A stretch of DNA of 64,000 bases from Xylaria sp. FL1777 (taxonomy: Eukaryota; Ascomycota; Sordariomycetes; Xylariales; Xylariaceae). Location: the NCBI GenBank assembly GCA_022578965.1, contig MU400561.1:124001-188000 (forward strand). The letters are read 5' to 3'. How positions within the stretch are numbered: the stretch's first letter is position 1; every line of letters starts with the position of its first letter. The position numbers and the translations under genes are program-made. The notes beneath the pieces are model-generated. The model saw only the letters and a list, made by a program, of their open reading frames with translations, was not told the DNA's origin and did not search any database. Below are positions 27,250 to 38,890 of the stretch, piece after piece.

Positions 27250-28500
27250 TAGTTTATACATTAAAGTTAAGATTTTTTAGCTTTTAATACCCCTAATTAT
27301 TTTATATAAACTGTTTTAATCTTTTAGCAAAAAATAACCTCTTTAATTTCTTTTTTATTAAGTTTGCTAGTTAGTATTTTTTATAATTAACAATTTCTTT
27401 AACTTTGTAAAAGCTAATCTACTTATATAATAGCTTTTTATTATTAAACTTGTTTAGTAAAAGCATAGTATTATAAAGAAAAACAAGCAAGTTTTTTTTA
27501 AATAGCTGTTTAATTTTATAAGCGTTTCTTTAAGATCTAGCTTTTGCAGCTAATTTTTTTTTATTAGTTATAATTGCTTTAACTTTTATAACATCTTAGT
27601 TATAGCATTTTAGCTGTTTAACCCTAGCTTTAATAAAATCCTTATAAAAAATAACATTTTGCTATTTAATAACTTTTTACGTTAGTATTACATTTTCTAC
27701 TAGTAGAATTAACATTTTTTCGTACATTAGCTTATATAAGCTATAGCTATAATAGTATACAAAAGTGTGGTTTGCTTATATTACTAGGTTTAAATATTTT
27801 AGCTAATTTTTTCCGATTTTATTTATTACTTATATAAGGCTTTTTTTTATTAGCTTATAACTTTCTTTTATAAAACCTTAGGCTTAAGAATAATAAGCAG
27901 AACTATAGTTTATTTTATATTTTAAAGTGTTTACTGCGTTTTTTACTTCTTTTTTAAATTCAGAGCTATTATTGCACTTAATTTTAATAAGTACTCCATA
28001 TTAAAATACAATCTTTTCTTTAATAAATTTAAGTATTTTTGGAAAGTTTATATGTTTTAAAAGCTTAGCTTTTAAATAAGTTGTTATTTTATATTTTGTT
28101 TCTATAATAGCTTTAAATCTATTGCTTAATAGCATTATTTGCACATTTATAACCTATAAGACTAAAGGGTCCAAAAAGTAGTTAAAACAGTATTCTTTAG
28201 CTCCTTTGCTATTAATAAATCTTTAGTAATTAGGGCAGCTAGCAATTACGTTGTAAATTTCTTTATAAAGGCCTTTTTAGTAATACCCTTAAATTATTCG
28301 TTAAGTTATAAATATTTGGCCTTTATATGTTATTCCTTTATAGTTTTCTTTAATGTAGGCTTTTTAAGTGTTTTTATTATTAATAACCCTTTTTAGCATT
28401 TTTTTTAGTTTTGCCTTTTTCCAAAAAATAAACTTATTAACAAAAAATTTAAGAGCCTTTTTTCTAAAGTGTTTCCATCTTTTTTCTATTGTTAGTCCTT
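27250..28500 (-). pseudogene. element A integrase, inactivated
   Basis: Integrase joins retrotransposon cDNA to the chromosome. Order on the minus strand: a zinc-binding region at about 28,440-28,230, with RRVIDS-like RVINN, then GLYKEIYNVIASC-P-N-Y-Q; its first His pair reads Tyr/Asn and a Cys reads Tyr. The core follows: VINVQIMLLS (28,147), YGVLIKIKCNNSSEF (27,973) and SAYYSxAxGFIKESYKLIKK (27,868). The three catalytic acids of the DDE triad appear as Asn, Asn and Lys. Next is WxxYLPLV-like LKYLNLVI and a segment like WADRxSxRxxTGYSPYxLVYG reading SYSLYKLMY. A C-terminal segment resembling the GPY/F module reads ISFYKVKEIV near 27,420. All catalytic losses are single G-to-A changes in the coding strand. 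Confidence 0.88.
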
Positions 28501-28739
28501 TTAAGACTTGCTTAAAAACAAGGTATTTAGAAATTTGCTTGCTTTTTTTACTTTAATCTTCTTTTAAGTATAATAAAAGCTTAGTTCTTTAGCGCTCTAA
28601 GTTCTTAATTAGCTAATTGCCTAATTTTCTAATAGTAATAATAATAGCTATTATATGTAGTTAAAAATTAATAAAATCTTTTATATTTTTTTTTTAATAA
28701 TTATTTAACTTATTTAATAATCTAAAAGGTTTTTTAAAA

Positions 28740-29230
28740 AGCTTATTAGCAGCTATATGTTTCTTTTTTAGCACATAGTAAAGTATGAAATCAAAGGTCT
28801 TTATATATACTATTTATCTTGTTAATTAAGCATTTAGCAATGCTAAAAATCTATTATTTAGCTAAGCTATAAGAACTTTTACATTAGTTTTTAAATAAAA
28901 CGTAATTTTATAAAAATAGTTACGCAACCTTTAAAAGGTTTTAATAATAGCAAGCCCTTTTAGCTTTATAGTATTATATCTTTTTTTAGGGCCTTTTTAT
29001 ATTCTAGACTTATATTTTGCTAGCTTAATAAATTTATTAACTTTTTAGCACAAAATAGCGCCCTAGTTAGTTTTAAAAGCATTAACCTTTAGCTAAATAG
29101 GCCCCCTTGTGTAATTAAGAGTAATAAAAATAAGGGCTATTATAATAGCTTTTTAAAGCTTCCTTATAGCTTCTTTTTGCGGTTCCTTAAAGCAAAACGG
29201 CTCATTTTTTTATAATAAAACCGTTAATAG
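28740..29230 (-). pseudogene. element A RNase H, mutated
   Basis: RNase H removes the RNA strand during reverse transcription. After the RT connection region (IISYICSINSKSLVKAKVIKI, near 29,400-29,330) the frame reads EALKSYYNSPYF at about 29,190. It then resembles ESGxWNxxERxYDAxKRECRGLLKxLKxxRxxLYG, followed by the LETDAxxLVAQLNR segment, here with stops and substitutions. It ends in a segment like HVPGxKHTAADGLSRRP near 28,800. The match is good in spacing and weaker in residue identity than for RT and integrase. Confidence 0.75.
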
Positions 29231-29329
29231 TTTTGCAATTATAGCATACCTCTAAATTTATATCTAGTAATATACTGTTATTCTTAAAAAAAACTGTACT
29301 TCCATAATGTTTTTGCAAATTTTTCACTC

Positions 29330-30060
29330 AAAAATTTTTATTACTTTTGCTTTTACTAAGCTTTTGCTATTAATACTACATATATAGCTAATTATTTTAG
29401 TTGTTCGTTTTGCTTATTCGCTTTTAAGTATGCTAGCTATAATTTTAGCTAGCTCGAAATTAAATAGCATAACATCAAAATTTTTAAAATGTTCTAGTAT
29501 AAACTGCTTAATACTTAAAGCAGCTTTACAATTATTATACCTAGTAGTAAGTTTTTTAACTATTACGTTATTAAAAAAAAGTTCGCACTTTATTAGTAAT
29601 ATATTATATAAAACTTTTAATAGCACCTTTAAAAATTAAGCTACTAAATTTATTGCTTTTTGCAAAAAAGTAGTTATTTAAAAAAAGCCTATTAGTATAA
29701 AAAAAGCAATTATTGCTTAGCTAAAAATAAAAAGTAGTATTTAATTATATCTTAAAAATAAATTAACTATAAAGATTATTTTATATATTGCAAACTTTTT
29801 AAAGAACTTATTATAGCTTTAAGAAAAATTAGCATTACGTATAATAACTACGTTTATTTTTATAGCTAAGTTAATTAATCGAACCCTTTTACTTTTCTTT
29901 TGTATTAAAAACTAAATATTGTAATATAAGCTATAAGCTTCCTTAAAAATACTATGTTTAAATTAAGTCTTTAAAACCTTTATAATAATGTTTTTTAAAA
30001 GCTTAAAAATTAAAATGCTACAAACTTGCTATGCTTTATAAAAAACTGTTTTAATCTTAT
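29330..30060 (-). pseudogene. element A reverse transcriptase, inactivated
   Basis: Reverse transcriptase copies the element RNA into DNA. In one minus-strand frame it reads KKSKRVRLINLAIKINVVII, then a SGYD-like segment, TTFLQKAIN (family TTxPxGxxN), and KCELFFNNVIVKKLTTRYNN at 29,587-29,528. ILEHFKNFDVMLFNFELA follows (family ILEHxxNLDxVLxxLExAG). The active-site Asp-Asp of the F/Y-x-DD motif is Asn-Asn at 29,572-29,567. The open stretch at 29,414-29,626 is the least interrupted part. The overlapping plus-strand open frame at 29,430-29,639 is antisense noise. Confidence 0.93.
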
Positions 30061-32400
30061 AAAGAAAAAAAATCTTATTATGTATTCTTTTTATTTTAAA
30101 AAAGTCTTAAAAAAGTGCTATTTTTTTGCAATACTATATTTCGGTTAGCAATGCTGCCTTTTGCTAAATAAGGTTAGTTATACAAAGCTTTTCTAAAAAA
30201 ACAGCTAGTTGCTTAGCAATTAATTAAGTACTTTTAAAAGTAGTGCTAAAACGTAAATATATATTTTAATAAATGCTATTTTGCTAAAATAGCGCAAAAT
30301 CTTCTAAATAATAGCTCGCCTTTTTCAAAGCTTGCTTTTTTTACTTATAAAATCTAAGTAAAACAGTACTATTAAATAGTACGTTATCTTTAAAATAAAT
30401 CTTTTTATTTTTTGTTTTATACATTATATTTAAAATTATTGTTTTATTTTTTATTAATTCGTTAGTTTTTAAGGCTTAAAAAGTTAATAGTGCTTAAATT
30501 AAAGTTATAATTAAGTTATTTTTACTTCTTGATTTATATGCAAAATTTCTAGTTTTTACAATTGTTAATCTTTTAGTGTTTCTTTGCTTTAATGTTTTTT
30601 TTATTGCAATCAAAAGTATTTTAAGTAGTTAATTATTATTAAAAGTAATATAAACCTTTTTATTATTTTATATTCTTAAGTTTTCAAAAAGTTCAACATT
30701 TTATATAAAAGCTAAAAAAGCTGCTAACATTATATTATTATATAAGTTTTAATTCTTCTAAAAGTTTGCACCTATATATTTCCTTAAATTATGTTTTTTT
30801 AATTTTTCTTTTACCTCCTTTTGCTAATCGTTAAATTCCTTATCTAAAGTCCAGTATTTTTGTGCCTTATGTAGCTTATTTGCTAAGCTAATAGTTTAAT
30901 AAATATACATTAGTTTTTTAGTTGCTAATGTTCCTAAGCTTTTAAACTTAAACCCTTAATATAGTTTATTACTAATATAATAATCCGGCTTGTTCTAAAT
31001 ATTATATTAGCTATTATATAAAGGCCTTAAAAATATAAACTTATTTAAAACTTTACAATAAAGTTTATTTTTAGCAACAAAAAGTAAGTAGCCTGTTTTT
31101 TGCTAACTATATACAGCAAAAAAAGCAGCAATTTTCTACTTATTTAAATAGTAGTTTTAAAGCATCTTATATATTTAACAAAATTACCGGTTCAATTAAA
31201 TTTTTTTTAAGTTATATTTATATTTCTAGTAGCAAAGCCATTTTTGTTAACAAATAAATTTACAATAATACTAAACTACGCTTTAAAATTAATAATTCTA
31301 GTAATATTCCTTCTATAAATCTTGTTTTTTATTCTTATAATAAGCTTTAAGCAAAGCTATATATATTTTTTTAGCTTTATAACGCTTAAAAATATAGCTA
31401 AAATACTCCGTAGTTTTAGCAGCAAAGCTAACATAAAGCATAAATCTAAAAAGCTTAAGTATTTTTAGTTAAAATAATCTATTAAGCTTAAGTTTTCTTT
31501 ATTATAAAATCTATACCCTAATGTTCTTTTAAACAAGTTTAAACTACTACTGCTAGCATAATTGTTATGCTTTCTATAAATCTTTATTTTAAAAGGGTTA
31601 AAAGTTTAGTTAGCGCTTTTTAAAACTGTTAACGCTAGTTACGTTAGCTTTTTAAGCCTATTTCTTTCTTTTAGCACTACTGTTACAAAATTAGCACTAA
31701 GCTAAAGTTTAGTTAAAAATACTACTTTCTTTAAAAGCAGCATAAATATAACAATTAGTAACCCTTGCTTCTCTAGGTTATTTTTAAATAATAAATACAT
31801 AGTATTACATTAGTTTAAAATTTTAAAAAGCATTTTTTCAAACTTTAGCTTGTTCTCTAACGTTTAAAGATCTAAAGCAATATAAACAAAAAATAACATT
31901 ACTTAATTATCTCATCAATACTAATCGCTAAAAACCTTTATTATTTTGCTACGTTACTCTTTAAAAAAAGCAAATATAAAGCCAGGTTAAAACATATAAA
32001 TGTATATAATAAAATTGTTATAGTCTTTTTTATTATTAATTTGCACTACTAAATAATCAAATAACTATAGTGCTAACTATAAGCCCTTTTATATTTCTTT
32101 ACTTATTAGTTATTAAAACTCTGTATTTTCTTTTAAAAAACTTATATTTTTATAAAAAAAAGCATTTTTTATGTTTACCTAAGTCAAAATCTCGTGCAAA
32201 AAAGTTTCTAGTTAAGCTTTATATCCTGATTTATTGCCTTTTTTGTCCAAGATAAGCTATAGCACGTTTAACTTAATTCGTTAATTTAAACCTTTACTAA
32301 GGTCGTTTAAAAGTAGTAATATTATTTTTAGCATTAGCTTAAAAACTTCTGCTGCCTTAAAATAAAATTTAGCCCTTAATTAAGCAATTATTTAAATAAA
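30061..32400 (-). pseudogene. element A gag and gag-pol linker, mutated
   Basis: Upstream of RT the same frame continues as a gag-like protein, the structural protein that packages element RNA. Recognisable stretches are GFKFKSLGTLATKKLMYIY, TISLANKLHKAQKYWTLDK (30,841-30,960), EVKEKLKKHNLRKY and NVELFENLRI. These resemble a fungal gypsy-type polyprotein containing ...ANELHEAQRYWTLD. A linker with QALKKASYYLEDFALF follows, near 30,340-30,300. No CCHC zinc knuckle or protease Asp motif was found. The region from about 30,400 to 32,480 is matched in inverted orientation by 32,480-34,595. Confidence 0.75.
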
Positions 32401-32468
32401 AAAAGGCCTTAATAAATACAAAAAGCAAGGCTTATAAAAAGAAATTTAGAATTCAAAAAAATATAAGC

Positions 32469-32490
32469 TAAAAAGTCTAAAGACTTTTTA
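32469..32490. repeat. 22-nt palindrome at the duplication centre
   Basis: TAAAAAGTC, a TAAA loop, then GACTTTTTA form a perfect 9-bp stem. It sits exactly midway between the two inverted gag arms (arm landmarks at 32,400 and 32,557 are equidistant). It may be a remnant of the original junction or the sequence that templated the inversion. Confidence 0.8.
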
Positions 32491-34595
32491 AACAAAAAAA
32501 CAAATATTACTCTTAAAAATCTTATAATAGAAATCCTAAAGTACTTTAGTATTCTTATTTAAATAATTGCTCAAACAAAAGCTAAATTATATTATAAAGC
32601 AGCAAAAGTTCTTAAGCTAATGCTAAAAATAATACTATTGCTTTTAAATAACCTTAGCAAAAGTTTAAATCAGCAAATCAAGCTAAACATGCTATAGCTT
32701 AAAGCAATAAATCAAAATATAAAGCTTAACTAAAAACTCTATTACACAAAATCTTAACTTAAGTAAACATAAAAAATGCTTTCCTTTATAAAAGCGTAAA
32801 CTTATTAAAAAAAAACACAAAATCTTAGCAACTAGCAGCTAAAAAAGCATAAAAAAGCTTTTAGCTAATATTACAGTTGTTTAATTAACCTAATAAACAA
32901 AAATCGCTAAAAGCATTTATAAAACTAGCTTTCCGTTAAACTATCTAATAGCAAAAATTAACAATAAAATAAATTATAACAGTTTTATTATATATACTTA
33001 TATGCTTTAACCTAGCCTTACAACTGCTCTTTTAAAAAAGCAATGCTACAAAATAATAAAAGTTCTTTGCAATTAAAACTAATAAAATAATTAAGTAATG
33101 TTGTTTTTTGCTTATATTGCCTTAAACCTTTAAACATTAAAAAACGAATTAAAGTTTAACAAAATGCTTTTTAAAATTTTAAACCAATATAATACTATAT
33201 ATTTATTATCCAGAAATAACTTAGAAAAACAAAAGTTGCTAATTATTATACTTTTACCGCTTTCTAAAAAAGTAATACCTTTAACTAAACCTTAGCTTAG
33301 TGCTAATTTTGCGTTAATAATGCTAAAAAAAAAAAATAAGCCTAAAAAACTAATATAACTAGCATTAATAATTTTATAAAGCGTAAGCTAAAGCTTTAAT
33401 CCTTTTAAACTAAAAATTTATAAAAAACATAATAATTATACTAGCAATAGCAGCTTAAACTTATTTAAAAAAACACTAAAGTATAAAGTTTATAATAAAA
33501 AAAACTTAAGTTCTACAAATTATTTTAACTAAAAATATACAAGCTTTCTAGATTTATGTTTTATAATAGCTTTATTAATAAAACTACAAAATATCTTAGC
33601 TATATTTTTAAGCGTTATAAAGCTAAAAAAATATATATAACCTTGCTTAAAGCTTACTATAAAAATAAAAAACAAAATTTGCAAAAGTAATATTACTAGG
33701 ATTATTAACTTTAAAGCGCAATCTAGCATTATTGTAAACTTCTTTATTAATAAAAACAGCTTTGCTACTTGGAATACTAACATAACCTAAAAAAAATTTA
33801 ACTAAACTAGCAATTCTATTAAATGCGTTAAATGCTTTAAAACTACTATATAAATAAAAAAAAAATTATTGCTTTTTTTGCTATATATAGTTAATAAAAA
33901 ACAAACTACTTACTTTTTATTGCTAGGAATAAACTTTATTATAAAATCCTAAATAAGCTTGTATTTTTAAGGCCCTTATATAATAGCTAGCATAATACCT
34001 AAAACAAGCTAAATTATTATACTAGTAATAAACTATATTAAAAGCCTAAGCTTAAAAGCCTAAAAACGTTAGCAATTAAAAAACTAATATACATTTGCTA
34101 AACTACTAGCTTAGCAAATAAGCTACATAAAGCATAAGAATTCTAAACTCCAAATAAAAAATCCAACAGTTAGCAAAAAATAACAAAAGAACTATTAAAA
34201 AACCCCAAATTAAAGGAATATACAAATATAAACCTTTTAAAGAATTAAAATCTATATGCTGCTATAACGTTAGCAGCTTTTTTAACTTCTTTTATACAAA
34301 AAGATATTAAATTTCTTAAAAACCTAAAGATACAAAATAATAAAAAAGTTCGCGCTGCTTTTAATAATAATTAATTACTTAAAATACTTTTAGTTGCAAT
34401 AAAGAAAACATTAAAGCAAAAAAACGCTAAAAGATTAACAATTGTAAAAACTAAAAATCCTGCATATAAATTAAGCAACAAAAATAACCTAATTATAGCT
34501 TTAATTTAGGCACTATTAACTTTTTAAGCCTTAAAAACTAATAAATCAATAAGAAATAAAACAATAATCTTAAATATAATATATAAAACAAACAG
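32481..34595 (+). mobile_element. inverted partial copy B of element A gag
   Basis: The plus strand here matches the reverse complement of 30,400-32,480 along its whole length, at very roughly 80-85% by eye. Matching blocks include GCTTAGTGCTAATTTTG (33,295), AATGCTTTTTAAAATTTTAAA (33,163 region), AAGCTAATGCTAAAAATAATA (32,614) and GATTAACAATTGTAAAAACTA (34,433). Differences are mostly transitions plus small indels. The match stops near 34,595 inside the gag-pol linker, so no RT, RNase H or integrase follows. The copy therefore encodes only a mutated gag, and the antisense frame at 33,529-33,783 is noise. Confidence 0.9.
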
Positions 34596-34833
34596 CGCTT
34601 TTATATTGCCGAAAACCCTAAAATGTTTACTAACTACTTATGATTTTTTTGTTTGTTGTACTAATATAAACAGCTATTTTAATTGTTTTTTTCTTTTGTT
34701 TTAAATCGATGTTTTTTTATGCCTAATTTTTACTTTAATACATATAGCATAACTAATATAATCTTTGATATAATAGTTTAGCTTAAAAAAAAACGCAAAA
34801 ACGGTATAAAAAATAATAACGTTTTTATAAAAC

Positions 34834-35028
34834 AAATAAAACAATTCTTACTAATTCCTTGCTAAGCCAAAGTGCTACAGAATAAATAAAACAAACATTT
34901 ATAATGCTTTGCTAAGCTAAAATGCTATAAAACAAATAAAACAAACACTAATAATGCTTTAATACGTTAAAATGCTATAAAATAAATAAAACAAATACTA
35001 ATAATGCTTTAATAAGCTAAAATGCTTA
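34834..35028 (+). repeat. 50-bp tandem repeat, about 4 copies
   Basis: Units start at 34,834, 34,884, 34,934 and 34,984, each beginning AAATAAAACAA and containing TAATGCTTT and AAAATGCTA. Spacing is exactly 50 bp. The first copy is the most divergent. The array lies about 240 bp beyond the end of the inverted gag copy. Function unknown; an element's subterminal repeat is one possibility. Confidence 0.92.
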
Positions 35029-35447
35029 CTTTATATAAATTTATAAATAGTATATTAGTATGTTTCCAAAATATATAACAAAATATATGTTTATTTATTA
35101 CTAAAAACAACAAAAATAAAACTAAAACAAAGCTTTCTTATTGCAGTTATTATTTAAAGGATAACTTTTTTGCAGAAATTACTCCGAACGTATAAAAAAT
35201 GCTTAATTGCACTAGCTGCTAAATAAATTAATATTACTATATATAAGAAAAACTAGACTTATTAACTTAAAAAAAGCAAAAATGTAAGCTAACGTAGTTT
35301 GCTACGCTATAAACAACATTTATACATTCATAAAGAAAACTAAACATAATTAATACTTTGTTTTTTTAAAAAATGGATTTATAGTTACTAAACAGGTTTA
35401 CGTACATAAAAGGTTCGCATTATAAATATTATACGATTAAAAAAAAA

Positions 35448-35606
35448 ATGTTAGATAAAAAACCGCAAAAACTGCATTTTAAATATAATACTATAAAAAA
35501 TAAAATATTAAATACAAAACTGCAGAAACTACATTATAAATAGCACATTATAAAAAAGGAAATATTAAATAAAAAATAGTAAAAACTATAATCTGTAATG
35601 TTTTAT
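35448..35606 (+). repeat. 57-bp tandem repeat, about 2.8 copies
   Basis: Units start at 35,448, 35,505 and 35,562 with ATRTTARATA and contain AAAACTGCA or its mutated forms, followed by an A-rich end. Spacing is 57 bp. It is unrelated in sequence to the 50-bp array 420 bp to the left. Confidence 0.8.
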
Positions 35607-36530
35607 ATGCGTATACTAATAAAAGCTTTCAGTAACTTAAAAGAATTAGCTATAACATTGCTTATATTTGCTTTTTTTTTTTGTTTTTTACTTTTTGCTA
35701 ATTTATATATTAGTGCTAAAAATGCTAGCTATTATTAAGTTCTTGTAGCAATACGTTGCTTAGCTTTCAAATTTGTAGCAAAAAAAAAAAATAAAGCAAA
35801 AAATTCTGCCTATGTTAGATTTAGTATATTAATAATAGCAAAAGCAATTTTAAGCTAACGTTTTAGTGCTAAAAAATAAAAAAACATTGCTTTTTTTTGC
35901 TGTACCTTAATAACCTGTTATAATACTACAGCATAAAAGTTTTTATAGTAGTTTTTTAAAAGCGCTAAAAAAAAAATTCCTACAAACATATTTTGCATAA
36001 TAAGTTTAAGCGCTAGCTTTATTATAACTATTTATAAAATTAATATACTACTTATAGCTTTAAGCTTTAGCAATAAAGTATTAGCAAAATTTGCATTGTT
36101 TACTTATTATGCTTTTTTATCTAAGCTAAAAAAATATTAGTTAATAAGCGCAAGCTAAAGTAAATCATTTGTAAATTCTAGTAAAAAAAGCAGCATTTAC
36201 AACAAACTAAGCTTTTAGCGTTTAATATTCCGTTTTATATGTTTTTTAGTTTATTTCGCGCAAGCAGCATTATACGTTATTAAATTAAATACTTTACATA
36301 TTCTAGCACGAATTTCTGCTTTGTTCTTATTTTATTTCTTAAAAAAGCTATTACTAAAGTGCTTTAAGAGCTTTTAAGTATAGTTTTCTAGCAAAAAGCT
36401 AATTTACTTAATAAAATATTAAAAAGCACTAGGAATATTAAAATATAATTGCTTAGCTAAAACATTATTAACTTTTTATTCTTTTTTAGAGTAATTTTTC
36501 TTAGGATTTATAGAAGTTATAAAAAAATTA
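35607..36530. other. degraded AT-rich DNA between arrays
   Basis: No gene was recognised. Poly-A/T runs occur at about 35,665-35,690 and 35,780-35,790. Confidence 0.35.
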
Positions 36531-36532
36531 TT

Positions 36533-36568
36533 CTTGTTTTTGTTTTTGTTTTTATTTTTGTTGTTTTT
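36533..36568 (+). repeat. TTTTTG hexanucleotide array
   Basis: Around six copies of GTTTTT, one mutated to ATTTTT. This is the complement of the AAAAAC motif arrayed at 22,252-22,336, so the same simple repeat occurs in both orientations in the window. Confidence 0.8.
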
Positions 36569-36756
36569 TTGCTAAAAAATATCTTTTGCTATAAAAATAA
36601 AACCTATTAAAACTTTAAGCAACATGTTATAACAGCAAATAAAAGCAACTTTTGTTTACTAATAAAATAAACTAAAAATAAATATTAAAAATAACAATCT
36701 TTTATAATTAGCAAAAAAAAAAAAGTAATAAAATAAAAACTAGAAGTTATAAAAAA

Positions 36757-36888
36757 TAATAGTAATAGTAGCTATAATACTAGCAGCAATAATAGCAGTA
36801 ATAATAGTGGTAATAATAGCAATAATAATAATAGTAATAATAGCAGTAGTAATAGCAGTAGTAATAGCAGTAGTAATAGCAATAATAC
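36757..36888 (+). repeat. AAT/AGC/AGT trinucleotide array
   Basis: About 44 triplets of AAT, AGC, AGT and GGT run in phase; the last part repeats AGCAGTAGTAAT. AGC and AGT differ by one C-to-T step and AAT by two transitions, so an original AGC or AGY repeat altered by mutation is plausible. If translated it would be Ser- or Asn-rich, but no flanking coding frame was found. Confidence 0.9.
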
Positions 36889-38711
36889 ATAAAAAATAAA
36901 TATAAATAAATAAAAGTACTACTATGCAAGCACAGCAATAATAACAAAAAGTGCAGCTAGTTTTATTAAGCTATCTTAAAAAAAATATATTCATTCGTTA
37001 TATTATATTATTAACAAATCATTAAAAATAGTAGAATATATAATTATGCTAATAATAGTACACTAATATAATAAATAAATCGGAAAAGTTAAATAGCAAA
37101 AATAACATGTGTAAAAAAAGTAAAAAGTATAGCTTAAAATATAGCAAAAAAGGTATAATATTATTGTATGTTCGTAAATTGTAGCAAATATTACTTTTTT
37201 GCTGTATCCCTATTTGTGGCAATATGTTTATATATAAGTAAAAAAACTAGAACTGCTTACAAAAGTTTATAAAAAATCTAGGGCTACGTACTACCAAGTT
37301 AATAAAAGCATCCAAAATATATACCTTTGCTATTTACTTGCTTTTTTAGTATTGCTTTAATAAAAAAAAAAAAACTAATAAAAAGAAAAATCATTAAATA
37401 TAACAAAGCAAACTAAAAAATGTACTTATTAAAGTAAATAATGCTAAAATAGCAGTAAAAAAAGCCTAAGCTTAGTAATAATCCTAACCAAAAAGTAACC
37501 TAAATTAAAAAGCTAAATATATGCAGAACAAAAGAAAAAGTATAGCTAAGTTATAAGCGTTCCGTATACTAAGTTAAAACACTAAAAAAAGCAATTTACT
37601 ACTAAAAAAACGCGTAGTTTTAATTTTCTTTTTATTTTTTATGTTATACTAAGCAAACTATACTATATGCTAATTGCTTACAATACTGCAATAAAAGTAT
37701 TTTTTTTCTAAATATAACGTATGTATATACAATAGCAAATTCTTTTAAATTCTAGGCACGCTAGTAAACTACAATGCTTTTTCTACTAAGCAATTATTTA
37801 TTTAAAGCTTAAAACTAGCCTGTTTTTAAGGTGCAAAACCGAAAGAAAATCTTTAGGTTTTAGTAACATTACAACAACATAAAAACAGAAAAAAAGCAAC
37901 GCATATTTTACTTATTACGTAATACTTACTATAATAATAGTATACATTACAAACGAACTATATTATATTATATTGCTATACTTATATGCAAAGGTTGCTT
38001 TGCTTTTGTTATAACGCTTTACTTTAAAACAAAGGTATTACGTTTAAGTATATAAACGCTTAATTATATAAAAGTTAATTAGTACACTTTTTAAAAAAGC
38101 TTATAAAAACAGTTTTTAAAAGATTTAAGTTCTAAAAGCTAGCTAATATAAAACAAATAAAAAAATCGTAATATATATAAGCTTATTAAGCTAATAGTTT
38201 AGCTAAGCTAATATTTACTTTAACGTAACAATACTATATTTTAGTAGTTCTTTTTTTTACTTTTAATAAAAAAAAATATAATTACAGTAGTTAAATAACT
38301 TGCTAAAAACGTTTAACATAAATAACAACAATAAAAGTAAAATAGCTATATAAGCAAAAAAGTTAAATAAATATTAATTTATAATACTATACTACTTAAA
38401 TACCAATATAATTATTTTTATTGCTAATAAATTATTCTAGCTTTTTAGACTAATTTGCTAACTTTTTAAAAAAGAGAACTTTAAGAAATTGCCTTTTATT
38501 TTGGACCTCTAAGAAAACTATAGTAAAGCTTAAATAAAACAGCTAGATTTTCCGAAAGAAACCTGTTAGCTTTACTATAAAGCTACTAAGCAACAAAGTT
38601 AAAAAGCTAGCGTTGTTTGCTTATATAAAAAAGTTAAATGCTATAGTTTTACTTAATTTCTATACATAATAGCAAACCAAAAAGCTAGCTAAAACAAATT
38701 AAAATTATTAT
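36889..38711. other. degraded AT-rich DNA, no recognisable gene
   Basis: Nothing was recognised beyond short homopolymers. Confidence 0.35.
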
Positions 38712-38890
38712 TATAAGTAAATACAGTATACTTTATATAATTAAACTATATATATTACCTTTTTTCCTTTTAACCTTATGATCTATTTCTTACTTTTAAT
38801 TCTCTTAAATATAATTATTTATTTACTATATATACTTTTTTTTATACTTTTAACAAAAACTGTTTTAAATAAAAAACGTTAACTAAAAGA
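38712..38890 (+). repeat. dispersed repeat R2, copy 2
   Basis: Partner of 12,126-12,290 in the same orientation, with the shared blocks listed there. The open frame seen in the other copy is absent, which supports a non-coding repeat. Confidence 0.6.

Larger units (their letters stand above)
27250..32480 (-). mobile_element. Ty3/gypsy retrotransposon A, mutated gag-pol
   Basis: A single minus-strand frame carries recognisable gag, reverse transcriptase, RNase H and integrase in the gypsy order from about 31.1 kb down to 27.25 kb, with no frameshift noticed over that span. The order RT-RNase H-integrase identifies Ty3/gypsy rather than Ty1/copia. The frame is broken by many TAA and TAG codons. 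No LTRs were found. The right end meets a short palindrome at 32,480, beyond which the gag half is repeated in the opposite orientation. Confidence 0.9.

Noticed and set aside
28368..28556. 62-codon plus-strand open frame
   Set aside because: It lies antisense to the integrase zinc region of element A, whose minus-strand reading matches the family.
29430..29639. 69-codon plus-strand open frame
   Set aside because: Antisense to the reverse transcriptase of element A.
33529..33783. 84-codon minus-strand open frame
   Set aside because: It is antisense to the plus-strand gag copy B; homology with element A fixes the coding strand.
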